Shown: piece by piece, positions 30,423 through 40,607 of the stretch
Numbering within the stretch: position 1 is the first letter of the stretch
How the letters are laid out: each line of letters starts with the position of its first letter
Source: Marinilabiliales bacterium
GTDB taxonomy: Bacteria > Bacteroidota > Bacteroidia > Bacteroidales > ML635J-15
NCBI GenBank assembly: GCA_002869385.1
Contig: PKTB01000005.1
Span: 1-64,000, forward strand
Direction: 5' to 3'
Length of the DNA: 64,000 nt
Notes under the pieces: model-generated
Told to the model about the DNA's origin: nothing
Database searches by the model: none
Seen by the model: only the letters and a program-made list of their open reading frames with translations
Program-made: the position numbers and the translations under genes

Positions 30423-33400
30423 CTACTCGACAGAAACTTTAATTGTTCTAGATGATTGTCCATTATTAATTTGCAAGAAATACAAACCCGGTTTAAAATC
30501 GGAAACATCAATAAACAATTCCCCTTTCTTTAAATCAGATATCTCATATATTAATTGACCTGAAATATTTCTTAAATACAAATAAGAGTTTCTTGGTTCG
30601 TCAATATTTGTATTAATAAACAAAATATCTTTAACAGGGTTTGGATACACCTTAATCTCAAAACTAGAGTGTTAAAAACACTTAACTGCTATAATCTCAG
30701 AAAACTCAGACTTTCCGTCAAAATCTACTTGCTTTAATCTATAGTATACATTTTCATCTTTAGAAATATCTCTAAAGCTGTATTCTAATTGTTTTTTTGA
30801 ATTACCAGCAGATTTCAGCTCACCAACTTTCATCCAAATAACACCATCACTGGATCTTTCAACATCGAAATAATCAGAATTTTTTTCCGAAGCAGTTTCC
30901 CAAAAAAGGTCAATAAAATTTCCTTCGCAAATAGCATAAAAACTTACTAATTCAACAGGTAAAACATTATTCTTTCCTCCTGCCAATCCCCAATTACTCC
31001 ATCCTGTAGCACCTGTTCGTTTAACAAGTAATCCATAAGGTCCTGTTTGATTTGGTTCCTTGTGCGTACCCGATTCTACCCAATTTCCCGCACCAACACG
31101 TTTTAATGCAGTCAGTTGGCAATAATCATTAATTATTTCAAAGCCATTAGGATATATTGAAATATTATAATTGCCACCTGATAATCCATCAGCAGCATCA
31201 ACTTGCCAATACCCTTCATCACTATAATTTGTAACACTAAACTGTCCACATGACCCGACAGCAGTAATTGTTGGACTATTACCAGAGTTTTGCCAACCCA
31301 TCTCCGTTTCAACAAACTGAGCAGTTAAACTTCCTCCACTTGATGGAGCACTAGTATATTCAATTAGCACCGGTCTAAAATCCGTACCTACTCCTAATGT
31401 GAATAACCCAGTGTTATCACCAGAGTTGGTTGAAGCTATAAACCACCTTTTAAAATTACCAAACACCATACCTGAGGTATAATCAAGCAAACCAGGTTCC
31501 GCAACGCTGGTTCCTATTTCAAGAATGTTGGAATTTGTTGTAATATTACCTGAAACCATTTCGAGTTGCTCTTCAACTCTAACATTTGATTGTAAATCCA
31601 GATTACTACTATTGTCTAAAACAACATAGTCAAAAGTTTCTCCACCTGCCGTATTAATCACCTTCTCTGACGTACCTGTAAAGAAAACAGCTCTCTCATT
31701 ATTTACAAGCGTACTACCAGCACCTCTGGTCCAATTGCCTTTAACTATAATATCTCCCCCTACATCATTACTCAAAGACAAGTTCCCATTAATAGTAACA
31801 TTTCCATTAACTGTCAAAGGGTCTGTAATACCCGGACTAGGAGAGCCATAATCCATATAAAGTGATGAACCGGCATCAATAACAAGATCACCATAAATAG
31901 ATTTAGCAATACCAATTGTTTCATGCACATAGTTAAGTGTAGTGTTCACTGTAATTGTAACATCATTTGGATAGCCAGGTGTAACCCCTATAGTTCCTGT
32001 TCCGGATGCCCCCCATTCAACTCGACGATCATAAACTGCTCCTGTATTATAGACTAAATGAGAGTTCACTCCATACGTTGGGGCATTTACATCTGCATAA
32101 CCCCATGAATTAATTGTTAATGTCCCATCTATTTTTGATTTATATGCTCCAAAGTTAACACCACCACTTTCAGCAGTACCATTTATTATTACATTATAAA
32201 ATGTTGTTACTTGTGATCCTGCAACTGTTCCCACACCTTCGAATACAACAGTACCTGTTCCAGCCGTAAATGTAGAATTATTTGTTAATGTAGCATCTCT
32301 AGCTAATGTCAATGACTTATCTGATAAAGCAAGTTCACCACCTGATTCTATAATTAAATTAGATACAGTAGCATCTGATGTTAATGTAACTACATGCGTA
32401 TTTTTAATTGTTACTGTTGATTCATCTTTGGTAGGGTAAATTGTAGTTGTAGTATAACCGCTTCCATTATAAACTTCCCAAGTAGCTGCTACATTCCAAT
32501 TACCTGTTGTTTTTGATTGAAAAATTCCTTTTGGTACAATTTCTCCGGTTGATAATATTTTTGCTTCGCCTATACCTGCAAATGTGATTTGAGATAATTG
32601 TTCTGCAGTTAATCCGCTTGCATCTGACCCTACAAAAATTCTACCAGCAGTTCCTGAAGACCCAGAGCCACCTGACCAACCAGTAATTGTTAAAGTTTTT
32701 CCGGAGGTCCAGCTAACACCATTACTGGCACTAAAGTTTAATGAATGTGAACCTGTACCCAGATTAATTATTGAATTCTCTTCAAGCTGTAATGTTCCTA
32801 CTGTTTCATTATAACCCGTAGAAGATCCGGTACTTAAAGTTCCACCAATCAAGCGGATATTTGAAGAATTAGAAATTCGATCTGCTGCTCCTAGTTCAAG
32901 TGTTCCGGCATATATTTTTGTTGCTCCTGTATAAGTATTATTTCCGGATAAAGTAAGCTTCCCAGAACCTAGTTTCTAAAGGTCGTTTGCCCCAGAGATA
33001 ACGCCTGATATAGTTATATCACCAGTACCACCTATAGCAGATAAAGAGCTAAGTGCAATACTTCCTGCCCATACTGATGACGTACCGGATGAATTTATTA
33101 ATGCGCCACTACTAGATATTCCTGTCCCATTTAGAGTAAGAGATTCAGTTGCAGAAGAACTTAATGAATATCCATTCATATCTAATACTCCACCAGAACT
33201 TACAGTCGTCCCTGCATCAGTTGTTCCTAATGGCCCAGAAGAGGATGTCGCTGAAGAAACTCCAAGCTTTAATGCTGCATTTGCATTAATGGTTGTTGCT
33301 CCAGTATATGTATTTGCACTACTTAAAACTACCGTGCTTCCTAAATCACCACCAATATAAACATCATTTGAATTGGATGTTGATGTGCTATTTGAAGTTA

Positions 33401-34187
33401 GTCCGTCTTTTACCAAACCAGGAGTATAAGTTCCTGAAGAAAGATAATATCCAAGATAGACCTCACCTGTTGCGTTATGTTGTGTAGTAGGTTTCAAATA
33501 GATATTGGTGTTTGCAGAACCATTCCAGTCATCATTAAGATAAACTACGAAATGTGAAATATCAGTTCCGGAACTTCCATTCATTGTTACATTCATTAGC
33601 CGTTTTGTTGTTGTTCCATCAACGACTAACTCAATATCTGCAGTTGTTTCTGATGTAATCCGAATATTAAAAACATAATCATGCCAGGTTGTTGATACAG
33701 TATAATCTAAGGTTTCATTTCCGGCATTACTATTTACATACCAGGAACCTGTTGTACCATCTACCTGAATGTACAGTATACTATTACTGTAGCGATTTGC
33801 CCATGATCCAGTTGAAGGACTTGAATTTAAACTCAAACCAATTTGTCCATAAGCAGCAGTTGCAGCAATAGTTACTGTTAGAACGTCTCCAACTTGCAAA
33901 TACCTAGCACTTCCCGAATTAGTTCCATTTGTCTGCATTTCTCGCCATGCGACAACGTGTTTATTACCTGAATTTGCCCACAAACCTAATTCTGTAGTAT
34001 TATCAAAAACACCACCACCATCAGAAAAAACAGTATAATACGATGGAGTATTTAAAGAATAAGTAACCTGAGATTTAACACTGAAACTAAATGATAAAAT
34101 GAATATAAGAACAGATATCCCTATACCTACTTTTTTTCTAAACTTACTCAAACTATACATAAAGCATTGGTTTATTGTGATCTTCAT
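30423..34187 (-). CDS. Autotransporter-type beta-strand repeat protein with T9SS type A domain, with two in-frame stops
   Basis: Large secreted surface protein (1254 positions). A long N-terminal signal ends at about residue 40 (SVKSQ); an alternative ATG is at 34160. An early beta-sandwich-like region is followed by motifs such as SANTYTGATTINA and GSGKLTLSGNNTYTGAT, typical of autotransporter-associated beta-strand repeats, then beta-helix-like repeats with LTVNGNVTINGNLSL, a fibronectin-like segment (LFWETASEKNSDYFDVERS) and a T9SS type A tail (KVYPNPVKDILFI). Codon 404 (32976-32978) is TAG and codon 1172 (30672-30674) is TAA. Frame and repeat pattern continue unbroken through both. The TAA cuts off the sorting domain. 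Confidence 0.82.
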
Positions 34188-34441
34188 TCAAAAATACGAA
34201 ATAATCGTATGTAAATCAACTAATTATACTATACTTTTTTATTAAACAGTTTTTTCAAAACAATGTTTGTACAAATTCAAATAAAAAAGGCTCGGTATAG
34301 AAAAATACTTTAACAATAATACTATTTAGCTACAACACATGAGTCATCTATGATTCAGTAAAATTAACTTAAACAAATCATCTATAAAAAACAAAAGCTA
34401 TGTATTTATTTGTATCTTTATAAATCAAAAAAACAAAAACC

Positions 34442-34837
34442 ATGAAAACATTATTAACTACATTACTTGTAATTGTTACATTTTTTTCAATTAATGCACA
34501 AGAAAACAGTTTAACAATTACTACAGATTATACAGAATACAATGAATGGAATGCAATAACTGAAGAAAGGGTTGCAGTGAGTGGGAAAGAAGAAAACTGC
34601 ACCTTTTATGTTACAAATGAAGAATTAGTACATAAAACTTCTGATACGAAAACTACTTATACTTTAGGTGATTTATATCGGGATGAAGAAAGTGGCGTAA
34701 TTGAAGGATATGCAGAATGGGAATCAGAAGATTCATTTTACGTAATAATAAAAAGTGATTACGTAATTTTTATATCTCTAAATGAAGATTCAGACAATCA
34801 AAGCTTTTGGTATAGAATTTCTGAAATGAAAGATTAA
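34442..34837 (+). CDS. Small secreted protein of unknown function
   Basis: A 131-residue protein with a clear signal peptide (residues 1-19, ending INAQ). The mature part is acidic and aromatic, about 110 residues, with no recognised domain. A TATCTTTA box at 34413-34420 lies 21 bp upstream and supports expression as a single gene. Confidence 0.65.
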   Translation: MKTLLTTLLVIVTFFSINAQENSLTITTDYTEYNEWNAITEERVAVSGKEENCTFYVTNEELVHKTSDTKTTYTLGDLYRDEESGVIEGYAEWESEDSFYVIIKSDYVIFISLNEDSDNQSFWYRISEMKD

Positions 34838-34880
34838 TGATATATAAATAAAGTCGAACGGTATTTGGGAAGTTCTTTAT

Positions 34881-34915
34881 TTTAAAATACACAAGGGTTG
34901 CTTTCGCATCCCTTG
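34881..34915 (-). terminator. Hairpin terminator of tRNA-Ala
   Basis: Immediately after the tRNA 3' end the minus strand forms CAAGGG-x-TGC, a GAAA tetraloop, then GCA-x-CCCTTG, followed by TATTTT. The GNRA-type loop makes the hairpin unusually stable. Confidence 0.7.
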
Positions 34916-34989
34916 TGGAGTATATCGGAGTCGAACCGATGACCTCTTGACTGCCAGTCAAGCACTCTAGCCAACTGAGCTAATACCCC
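34916..34989 (-). tRNA. tRNA-Ala (anticodon GGC)
   Basis: A complete cloverleaf reads on the minus strand. The acceptor GGGGTAT pairs with ATACTCC and includes the G3-U70 wobble pair that is the alanine identity element. The anticodon stem-loop CTTGA-CTGGCAG-TCAAG gives GGC, the TTCGACT loop is present and the discriminator is A73. The CCA end is not encoded. Confidence 0.96.
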
Positions 34990-34998
34990 AAAAAACTC

Positions 34999-36159
34999 TT
35001 ATTGTTTTACAAACCTACCACCTGAAACAGGAAACTTCGATTCATTTAGAAGCCTGTAGATATATGGTCCGGATTTATAAGCACTAATATTCAGATTATA
35101 GTTTTGTGTATTTAATTCTTCTGAAAACAATAACTTACCATCAATAGTATATATCTCTAAAGTAGTGTTTTCAAAATCTTCAACTGTAAACACAATTCTA
35201 TCAGTCGCAGGATTTGGATATACCTCACAATTAAGTATAAAATTCTCTGGTACAGAACTTAAAAATGCGTATCTAAATGTTACATTATAAACAGAATCAT
35301 ATGCTGAATTTAACTCAATTTCAGCTATTGTAGTTTCTAAGCCATTTGTCCAGTAGGTATATGTACAGGTAGTATCTACCATTGGTAAATCCATAGGTAA
35401 TTGGTCGCCTATACCGGGAATATCACTTAATGATGTATATGTACCTGAAAACTTTGATCTTAACTGAATATCAAAAATATTTATCAGCTTATTATTTTCT
35501 CTCAGATAAGAGAACGTTCCGTTTAAATTTGAATCACCAACACATTGCATTTCTCCGTATTGATCATATTGAACTTTAATTTCAAGGTTCATTAGAAATC
35601 TAACTGTATCGTACAAACTTGTCATAGTCCCATAATACTCCGAAGGAATTATAGACTCAAATACAGAGATATGTTGGTTTTCAAATGCTGAACCAATATC
35701 CTGATGTTGTTCTTCGTATACAAAAGGAAAAGTATTCGTAATGAGTGTATCTGTAAATTTCAGATTCATAGGATCTCCTGTCATTGGTAAAACACCCTGA
35801 AATCCCATTAGCTTTCGCTCTTCATCTGTTATCTGTAAATACATTACATAGCCTTCTCTTGTCTGATAGGCACATGTAGCATCTTCATAATAAGACTCTG
35901 TATCTGTTTCTGATGGGTCTTGATAAATCAATGTGTCAATTTCCACATATGAAAAATCTAAGCTATCCAAATCATCAAAAACAATAGGATCAGTAATAAC
36001 TGTATCAACATGATAACTCTCGCCTTCTTGTTCAAATCCAAAATAAATTCTCGGATACTCAGTTCCTAAATCATAGGTATCAGAACGTGTAATTGTTATC
36101 TGACTAAAAGAAAAAAGGGCTATAATAATAAACAGCCCTGAAAAGTATATTTTTCTCAT
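34999..36159 (-). CDS. Secreted T9SS type A protein of unknown function
   Basis: A 386-residue protein. A signal peptide (residues 1-19, ending SFSQ) precedes about 290 residues of unrecognised beta-rich sequence; the last ~80 residues (CEVYPNPATDRIVF ... NISAYKSGPYIYRL) form the T9SS type A sorting domain. It lies between tRNA-Ala and a small lipoprotein gene on the same strand (19 bp gap), with which it may be co-transcribed. No stop or frame defects were found. Confidence 0.75.
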   Translation of the reverse strand: MRKIYFSGLFIIIALFSFSQITITRSDTYDLGTEYPRIYFGFEQEGESYHVDTVITDPIVFDDLDSLDFSYVEIDTLIYQDPSETDTESYYEDATCAYQTREGYVMYLQITDEERKLMGFQGVLPMTGDPMNLKFTDTLITNTFPFVYEEQHQDIGSAFENQHISVFESIIPSEYYGTMTSLYDTVRFLMNLEIKVQYDQYGEMQCVGDSNLNGTFSYLRENNKLINIFDIQLRSKFSGTYTSLSDIPGIGDQLPMDLPMVDTTCTYTYWTNGLETTIAEIELNSAYDSVYNVTFRYAFLSSVPENFILNCEVYPNPATDRIVFTVEDFENTTLEIYTIDGKLLFSEELNTQNYNLNISAYKSGPYIYRLLNESKFPVSGGRFVKQ

Positions 36160-36178
36160 ATTTTTGTGTTTTCAGTTT

Positions 36179-36592
36179 TTAATCTAATGTAGTTTGTTCG
36201 TTTATTTCTATTGTTGATTCAATAGTTTTATCATTTTCCAAGATTAGAATACCAATACCTCTTCTTGTAAAAGGATGGTCTCTGTCAGTACCTTTTGTTA
36301 CTTCCACTTTATAAATAGCTTCGTATTTAAAGTCATAATAAACTTTACCATCACCATCTGTCCATTGTGTATCAGCAACAGGCTTATCTTCATTTAATAA
36401 ATAAACAACTGTGTGAGAACTGTCTGAGTTTGCAGCTTTAACAATAACCATGGCTTCTTCAACAGGTTGATTATCTTCATCAACCACAATAACTACAGCT
36501 TTTGGTGGATCTTCCGGTTGACAACTATAGTTAGAGACTACTACTCCTGCAAGAATTGCAGCTATTACAACGATATTAATAATTCTCTTCAT
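36179..36592 (-). CDS. Small lipoprotein with Ig/carboxypeptidase-regulatory-like fold
   Basis: A 137-residue protein with a lipoprotein signal (lipobox NYSC, Cys about residue 24). The mature part reads like a single CarboxypepD_reg/transthyretin-like beta-sandwich (KAVVIVVDEDNQPVEEAMVI ... TDGDGKVYYDF). Its partner and role are unknown. It is likely first in a two-gene unit with the T9SS cargo gene downstream. Confidence 0.7.
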   Translation of the reverse strand: MKRIINIVVIAAILAGVVVSNYSCQPEDPPKAVVIVVDEDNQPVEEAMVIVKAANSDSSHTVVYLLNEDKPVADTQWTDGDGKVYYDFKYEAIYKVEVTKGTDRDHPFTRRGIGILILENDKTIESTIEINEQTTLD

Positions 36593-36663
36593 AATGTAAA
36601 CATTTTGTTTATTTTTGTAACTTACAATATTAGTAATTATTTTTAATAAATAAAATATTTTTT

Positions 36664-37545
36664 ATGTTTAGACGTTTTTTTGTCATTCCGGTTGCCTTAA
36701 TTGCAGTATCTATCATTAGTTCGTGCTCATTATTGAATAATCCAGCAAAGATTAAAACTTATGTTGAAGTAAAGACAACAGAAGGAAGTTTTATCTTAGG
36801 ATTATATGAAGGCACACCGCTTCACAAAGATAATTTTATTAAAAACTCTAACGAGAATGTTTATGATAGCACTCTAATCTACTCCACAATTCCTAATAGC
36901 ATACATAAATTTGGTTTAAAACCAGGCAAGAAAGAAGAACACCTGTTAAACAGAACTAAAGATGGGTCCAAGATTAATCAAGAGATTAATCCTCAACTAA
37001 TGAACAAAACAGGTGCTGTGGGGATGTTAAGAGCAAATAATGACAAAAATCCTGAAATGCAATCAGACAATTACCTTTTTTATCTTGTTGAAGGCATAAA
37101 AACTGACGAAAAGCTATTAAAAACTCTTGAAGCAAAAAGGAATGCTCCAATAATTGCTGATTACATCACAGTTTTCCTTTCAGAACCAGGACACCAACAT
37201 TATGACGATAGTTTGAGACTATATAAATCAACTGGTAACAAAGATAATTACAGAGAGCTGTATATTCAACTTACAGATAGTATAAAACCACGTTTAACAG
37301 AAGATGGTATAGAACTTTTTAGTCTGAGCAAAAAGCAAATCTCTACCTATACTGAATTTGGTGGGGTACCAATCTACGATGGGCAATACACTATATTTGG
37401 TGAAATTGTTGCCGGAATAGATATCTTAGAAAATCTATCCTCTATCAAAACCGGCTTATATAATAAACCTGTAAACTACATTTACATATTATCTACACGT
37501 ATTATCCCGAAAAAAGAATTTAAACAAGTAAAAAAAACATATTAA
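36664..37545 (+). CDS. Cyclophilin-type peptidylprolyl isomerase lipoprotein
   Basis: Envelope proline isomerase. The lipobox ISSC (Cys about 21) suggests membrane anchoring. The cyclophilin core is recognisable: VEVKTTEGSFILGLYEGTPLHKDNFI at the start, GAVGMLRANNDKNPEMQSDNYLFYLV in the middle, and a final strand including FGEIVAGIDILENL. An insertion of about 60 residues (about 150-210) separates the two halves, as in other Bacteroidota members. Substrates are probably outer-membrane or secreted proteins. The M16 peptidase gene follows 52 bp later and may share the transcript. Confidence 0.85.
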   Translation: MFRRFFVIPVALIAVSIISSCSLLNNPAKIKTYVEVKTTEGSFILGLYEGTPLHKDNFIKNSNENVYDSTLIYSTIPNSIHKFGLKPGKKEEHLLNRTKDGSKINQEINPQLMNKTGAVGMLRANNDKNPEMQSDNYLFYLVEGIKTDEKLLKTLEAKRNAPIIADYITVFLSEPGHQHYDDSLRLYKSTGNKDNYRELYIQLTDSIKPRLTEDGIELFSLSKKQISTYTEFGGVPIYDGQYTIFGEIVAGIDILENLSSIKTGLYNKPVNYIYILSTRIIPKKEFKQVKKTY

Positions 37546-37597
37546 ACTGTAACAATCTTATGTATTAATCGTTTTGCAAGAAACAAATTTTAAAAAT

Positions 37598-40486
37598 ATG
37601 AAAAAGCTTTTCAAATTACTCACACTAATTGCCTTATCACTTGTATCAATAGGCTTATATTCACAAAAGTCAAGTGAAAACCTTAAAATAAAGAACTATA
37701 AACTTGATAATGGTTTAAGTGTATATCTTAATGTGGATAAAAGTGTACCAAATGTTTTAGGTGCTGTGATAATTAAAACTGGTGGCAAGTATGATCCTGC
37801 AGATCATACAGGAACTTCACATTATTTAGAACACATGATGTTCAAAGGAACTGATGAGCTCGGCACAATTGACTATAAAAAAGAGCAAGTCTATCTTGAC
37901 AGCATTATAATCGAATATGATAAGCTTGCAAAAATAGAAGATCCTGAAGAAAGAAAAGCTATTCAACAAAAGATAAATGACCTTTCTTTAGAGGCTGGGA
38001 AATATGCAATTCCAAATGAATTAGACAGAATTCTTGATCAGATTGGTTCAAGTATGGTAAATGCTTTTACAAGTGACGAAATTGTTGCCTACTTTAATAT
38101 ATTTCCTAAAAATCAAATGGATAAGTGGTTAATGATATACAGTCATAGATTCAAAAATCCTGTTTTCCGTTTATTTCAGTCAGAACTCGAGACTGTTTTT
38201 GAAGAAAAAAATATGTACATGGATGATTTCTCAACTAATTTAATTGAAGATTTTTATAAAAACTTCTACAGAAAACATCCATATGGCACTCAAACAGTTA
38301 TTGTAACAACGGATCACATAAAAAACCCTTCTCTTACAAATATGCGTAAGATGTACGAAACATATTATGTGGCTAATAATATGGCATTAATCTTGACAGG
38401 GAACTTTGATCCTGAAGATGTTATTCCTAAAATCGAAAAACATTTTGGAACATGGAAATCTGGTAAAATTCCCGAATATAAAGAGTATAAGGAAATCGAC
38501 TTCGATGGAATTGAAAAAGTTGTTGAAAGGATTACACCTGTTAAAGTAGGACTTATTGGTTATCGTACAGTACCGGCAAATCACAAAGATGAAGTAGCAC
38601 TAGAAGTTTGCTCTGCACTACTTAGCAATAGCTCATCAACAGGATATCTGGACAGATTAGGGAACGACGGAAAACTTATGGAATCAATGTGTTTTAGTGA
38701 TATTAGAAACGACCATGGAGCACTGGTTGTTCTATATGTTCCTAAAATAATCTGTCAATCTCATAAAAAGGCTTTTAAGCTAATTCAAAATGAAATAATG
38801 CGCCTTCACACAGAAGACATAGATAAAGAGTTTCTTGAAGCTGTTAAATTAAATATGATTAAGGAACATCAACAAGCATTAGAGGACACTACAAACAGAG
38901 CTTTTTTAATTGCAAGTTTATTTACTGCAGATAAAACATGGGAAGAGGTTTTAGACTATCCCAACGAGATTAAGAACATTAGTTCTGCGGATATTAAAAG
39001 AGTTTCTGAACAATATTTAAACGAAAACCTTTTGCTTTTCCAGAGTAAAATGGGATTTCCAAAAAAAGATAAACTCGAAAAACCAGGTTTCGATCCTGTC
39101 GTTCCTGAAAATTCAGAGGCAAAATCTAAATTTGCAAATAAAATTGATAAAATACCTGAAGACAAATCTGCTCCAGAATTTATCAGCTTCAAAAACGATT
39201 TAAGTATCACTGAATTAAAAGGTGGTGCAAAACTTTATTATGTAAAAAACAATGTAAATGACATTTTTAATCTGACTATCAAATTTCATAAAGGTACAAA
39301 CAGCGACACAAAACTATCTCAATTAGCAGAATACCTTGAGTTAATTGGCACTAACAAATTAAATCTTAATGAGTTTAACAACAATCTTCAAGCTGTTTGT
39401 TGCTCTTTCTACATAAGTGCTGATGACAATTATTTCAGCATTAATATTGATGGTTTTGATGAAAAGTTTAATGAATCTCTCGACCTAGTGCTTTCCCTAT
39501 TAACAGATGCAAAAGCAGACGATAGTAAATTAAACAATCTGGTTCAAAATGCATCATTTACGAGAAAATTTGAAAAGAATAATCCTGATGATTTAGCACG
39601 TGCATTATTTTATTTTGGTATATATGATAATAACTCAGAGTATTTACGCAGACAAACTGTAAAGGAAGTAAAAGAGCTATCCTCGGCAGACTTATTAGAA
39701 TTACTGGCATATATTTTAACGGAACCTTACAGTATACACTATAGTGGTACATTATCAGAAAATGAAGTTACCGATGTTTGTAAAAATAAACTAAATTTTG
39801 AATTAAAAGAGTCTGCAAGTAATCATCCGGTATTATTTAAAAGAAAACCTTATGAAGAAAACACTATTATCTTCTTAGATGATCCTAAGTCTGTTCAAAG
39901 CAGAATCTATTTTTATATAGACGGGAACCAAAATAAGCCAAGAGAAAGAGCTATCGCAATGGCATATAACCAATATTTTGGTACAGGAATGTCTGCCATT
40001 GTTTTCCAGGAGGTTCGTGAATTCAGATCTATGGCCTATACAGCATATGCTGTATACAGACCAGGTTTCTTATTGGACCGTAACGGTTACTTACAAGCAT
40101 ATGTTGGAACCCAATGCGATAAAACTGTTGATGCGATTAGTTTAATGGATAGCCTAATAAACCAAATGCCACAAAAAGAAAATCGTATGCCAATGGTGAA
40201 ATCTGCATTAATACAATCTGTTAACAGCACTAAACCATCTTGGAGAGATATTAGCAATACCGTTGAAGCATGGCAGTTACAAGGATATAAAGAAGACCCA
40301 AGGCAATTACAATTCAAGACTTTCGAATCTCTAGATTTTAAAACTATTGTTGAGTTCTATGAATCTAATATCAAAGCTCGTCCAATGCTAATTACTATTG
40401 TTGGGAATAAGAAAAATATTGATATGGAAGCGCTTTCCAAGTTTGGAAAAATCATTGAGGTAGAGCAAAAAACTATTATGAATTAA
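37598..40486 (+). CDS. M16-family zinc peptidase (pitrilysin-like, periplasmic)
   Basis: A large inverzincin peptidase of 962 residues. The signal peptide ends at about residue 22 (GLYSQ). The catalytic inverted motif is HYLEHMMFKG (HxxEH), with the distal Glu ligand in the ETVFEEKNMY region. Four M16 modules are expected; the second pair (from about residue 520) lacks the HxxEH motif and is probably structural. It likely degrades peptides in the periplasm. I chose ATG 37598 (MKKLFKLL) over the TTG at 37574. No disruption was found. Confidence 0.9.
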   Translation: MKKLFKLLTLIALSLVSIGLYSQKSSENLKIKNYKLDNGLSVYLNVDKSVPNVLGAVIIKTGGKYDPADHTGTSHYLEHMMFKGTDELGTIDYKKEQVYLDSIIIEYDKLAKIEDPEERKAIQQKINDLSLEAGKYAIPNELDRILDQIGSSMVNAFTSDEIVAYFNIFPKNQMDKWLMIYSHRFKNPVFRLFQSELETVFEEKNMYMDDFSTNLIEDFYKNFYRKHPYGTQTVIVTTDHIKNPSLTNMRKMYETYYVANNMALILTGNFDPEDVIPKIEKHFGTWKSGKIPEYKEYKEIDFDGIEKVVERITPVKVGLIGYRTVPANHKDEVALEVCSALLSNSSSTGYLDRLGNDGKLMESMCFSDIRNDHGALVVLYVPKIICQSHKKAFKLIQNEIMRLHTEDIDKEFLEAVKLNMIKEHQQALEDTTNRAFLIASLFTADKTWEEVLDYPNEIKNISSADIKRVSEQYLNENLLLFQSKMGFPKKDKLEKPGFDPVVPENSEAKSKFANKIDKIPEDKSAPEFISFKNDLSITELKGGAKLYYVKNNVNDIFNLTIKFHKGTNSDTKLSQLAEYLELIGTNKLNLNEFNNNLQAVCCSFYISADDNYFSINIDGFDEKFNESLDLVLSLLTDAKADDSKLNNLVQNASFTRKFEKNNPDDLARALFYFGIYDNNSEYLRRQTVKEVKELSSADLLELLAYILTEPYSIHYSGTLSENEVTDVCKNKLNFELKESASNHPVLFKRKPYEENTIIFLDDPKSVQSRIYFYIDGNQNKPRERAIAMAYNQYFGTGMSAIVFQEVREFRSMAYTAYAVYRPGFLLDRNGYLQAYVGTQCDKTVDAISLMDSLINQMPQKENRMPMVKSALIQSVNSTKPSWRDISNTVEAWQLQGYKEDPRQLQFKTFESLDFKTIVEFYESNIKARPMLITIVGNKKNIDMEALSKFGKIIEVEQKTIMN

Positions 40487-40607
40487 ATTATTCAATAATT
40501 CTTAAAACATATTTTATTTAGTATAAAATTACTCAATAAGTAAGATGCGTTTAATATTTTTTATTTAATTGCATGTTTAATCAGAAATTTATTTCAGAAT
40601 TATTTAT

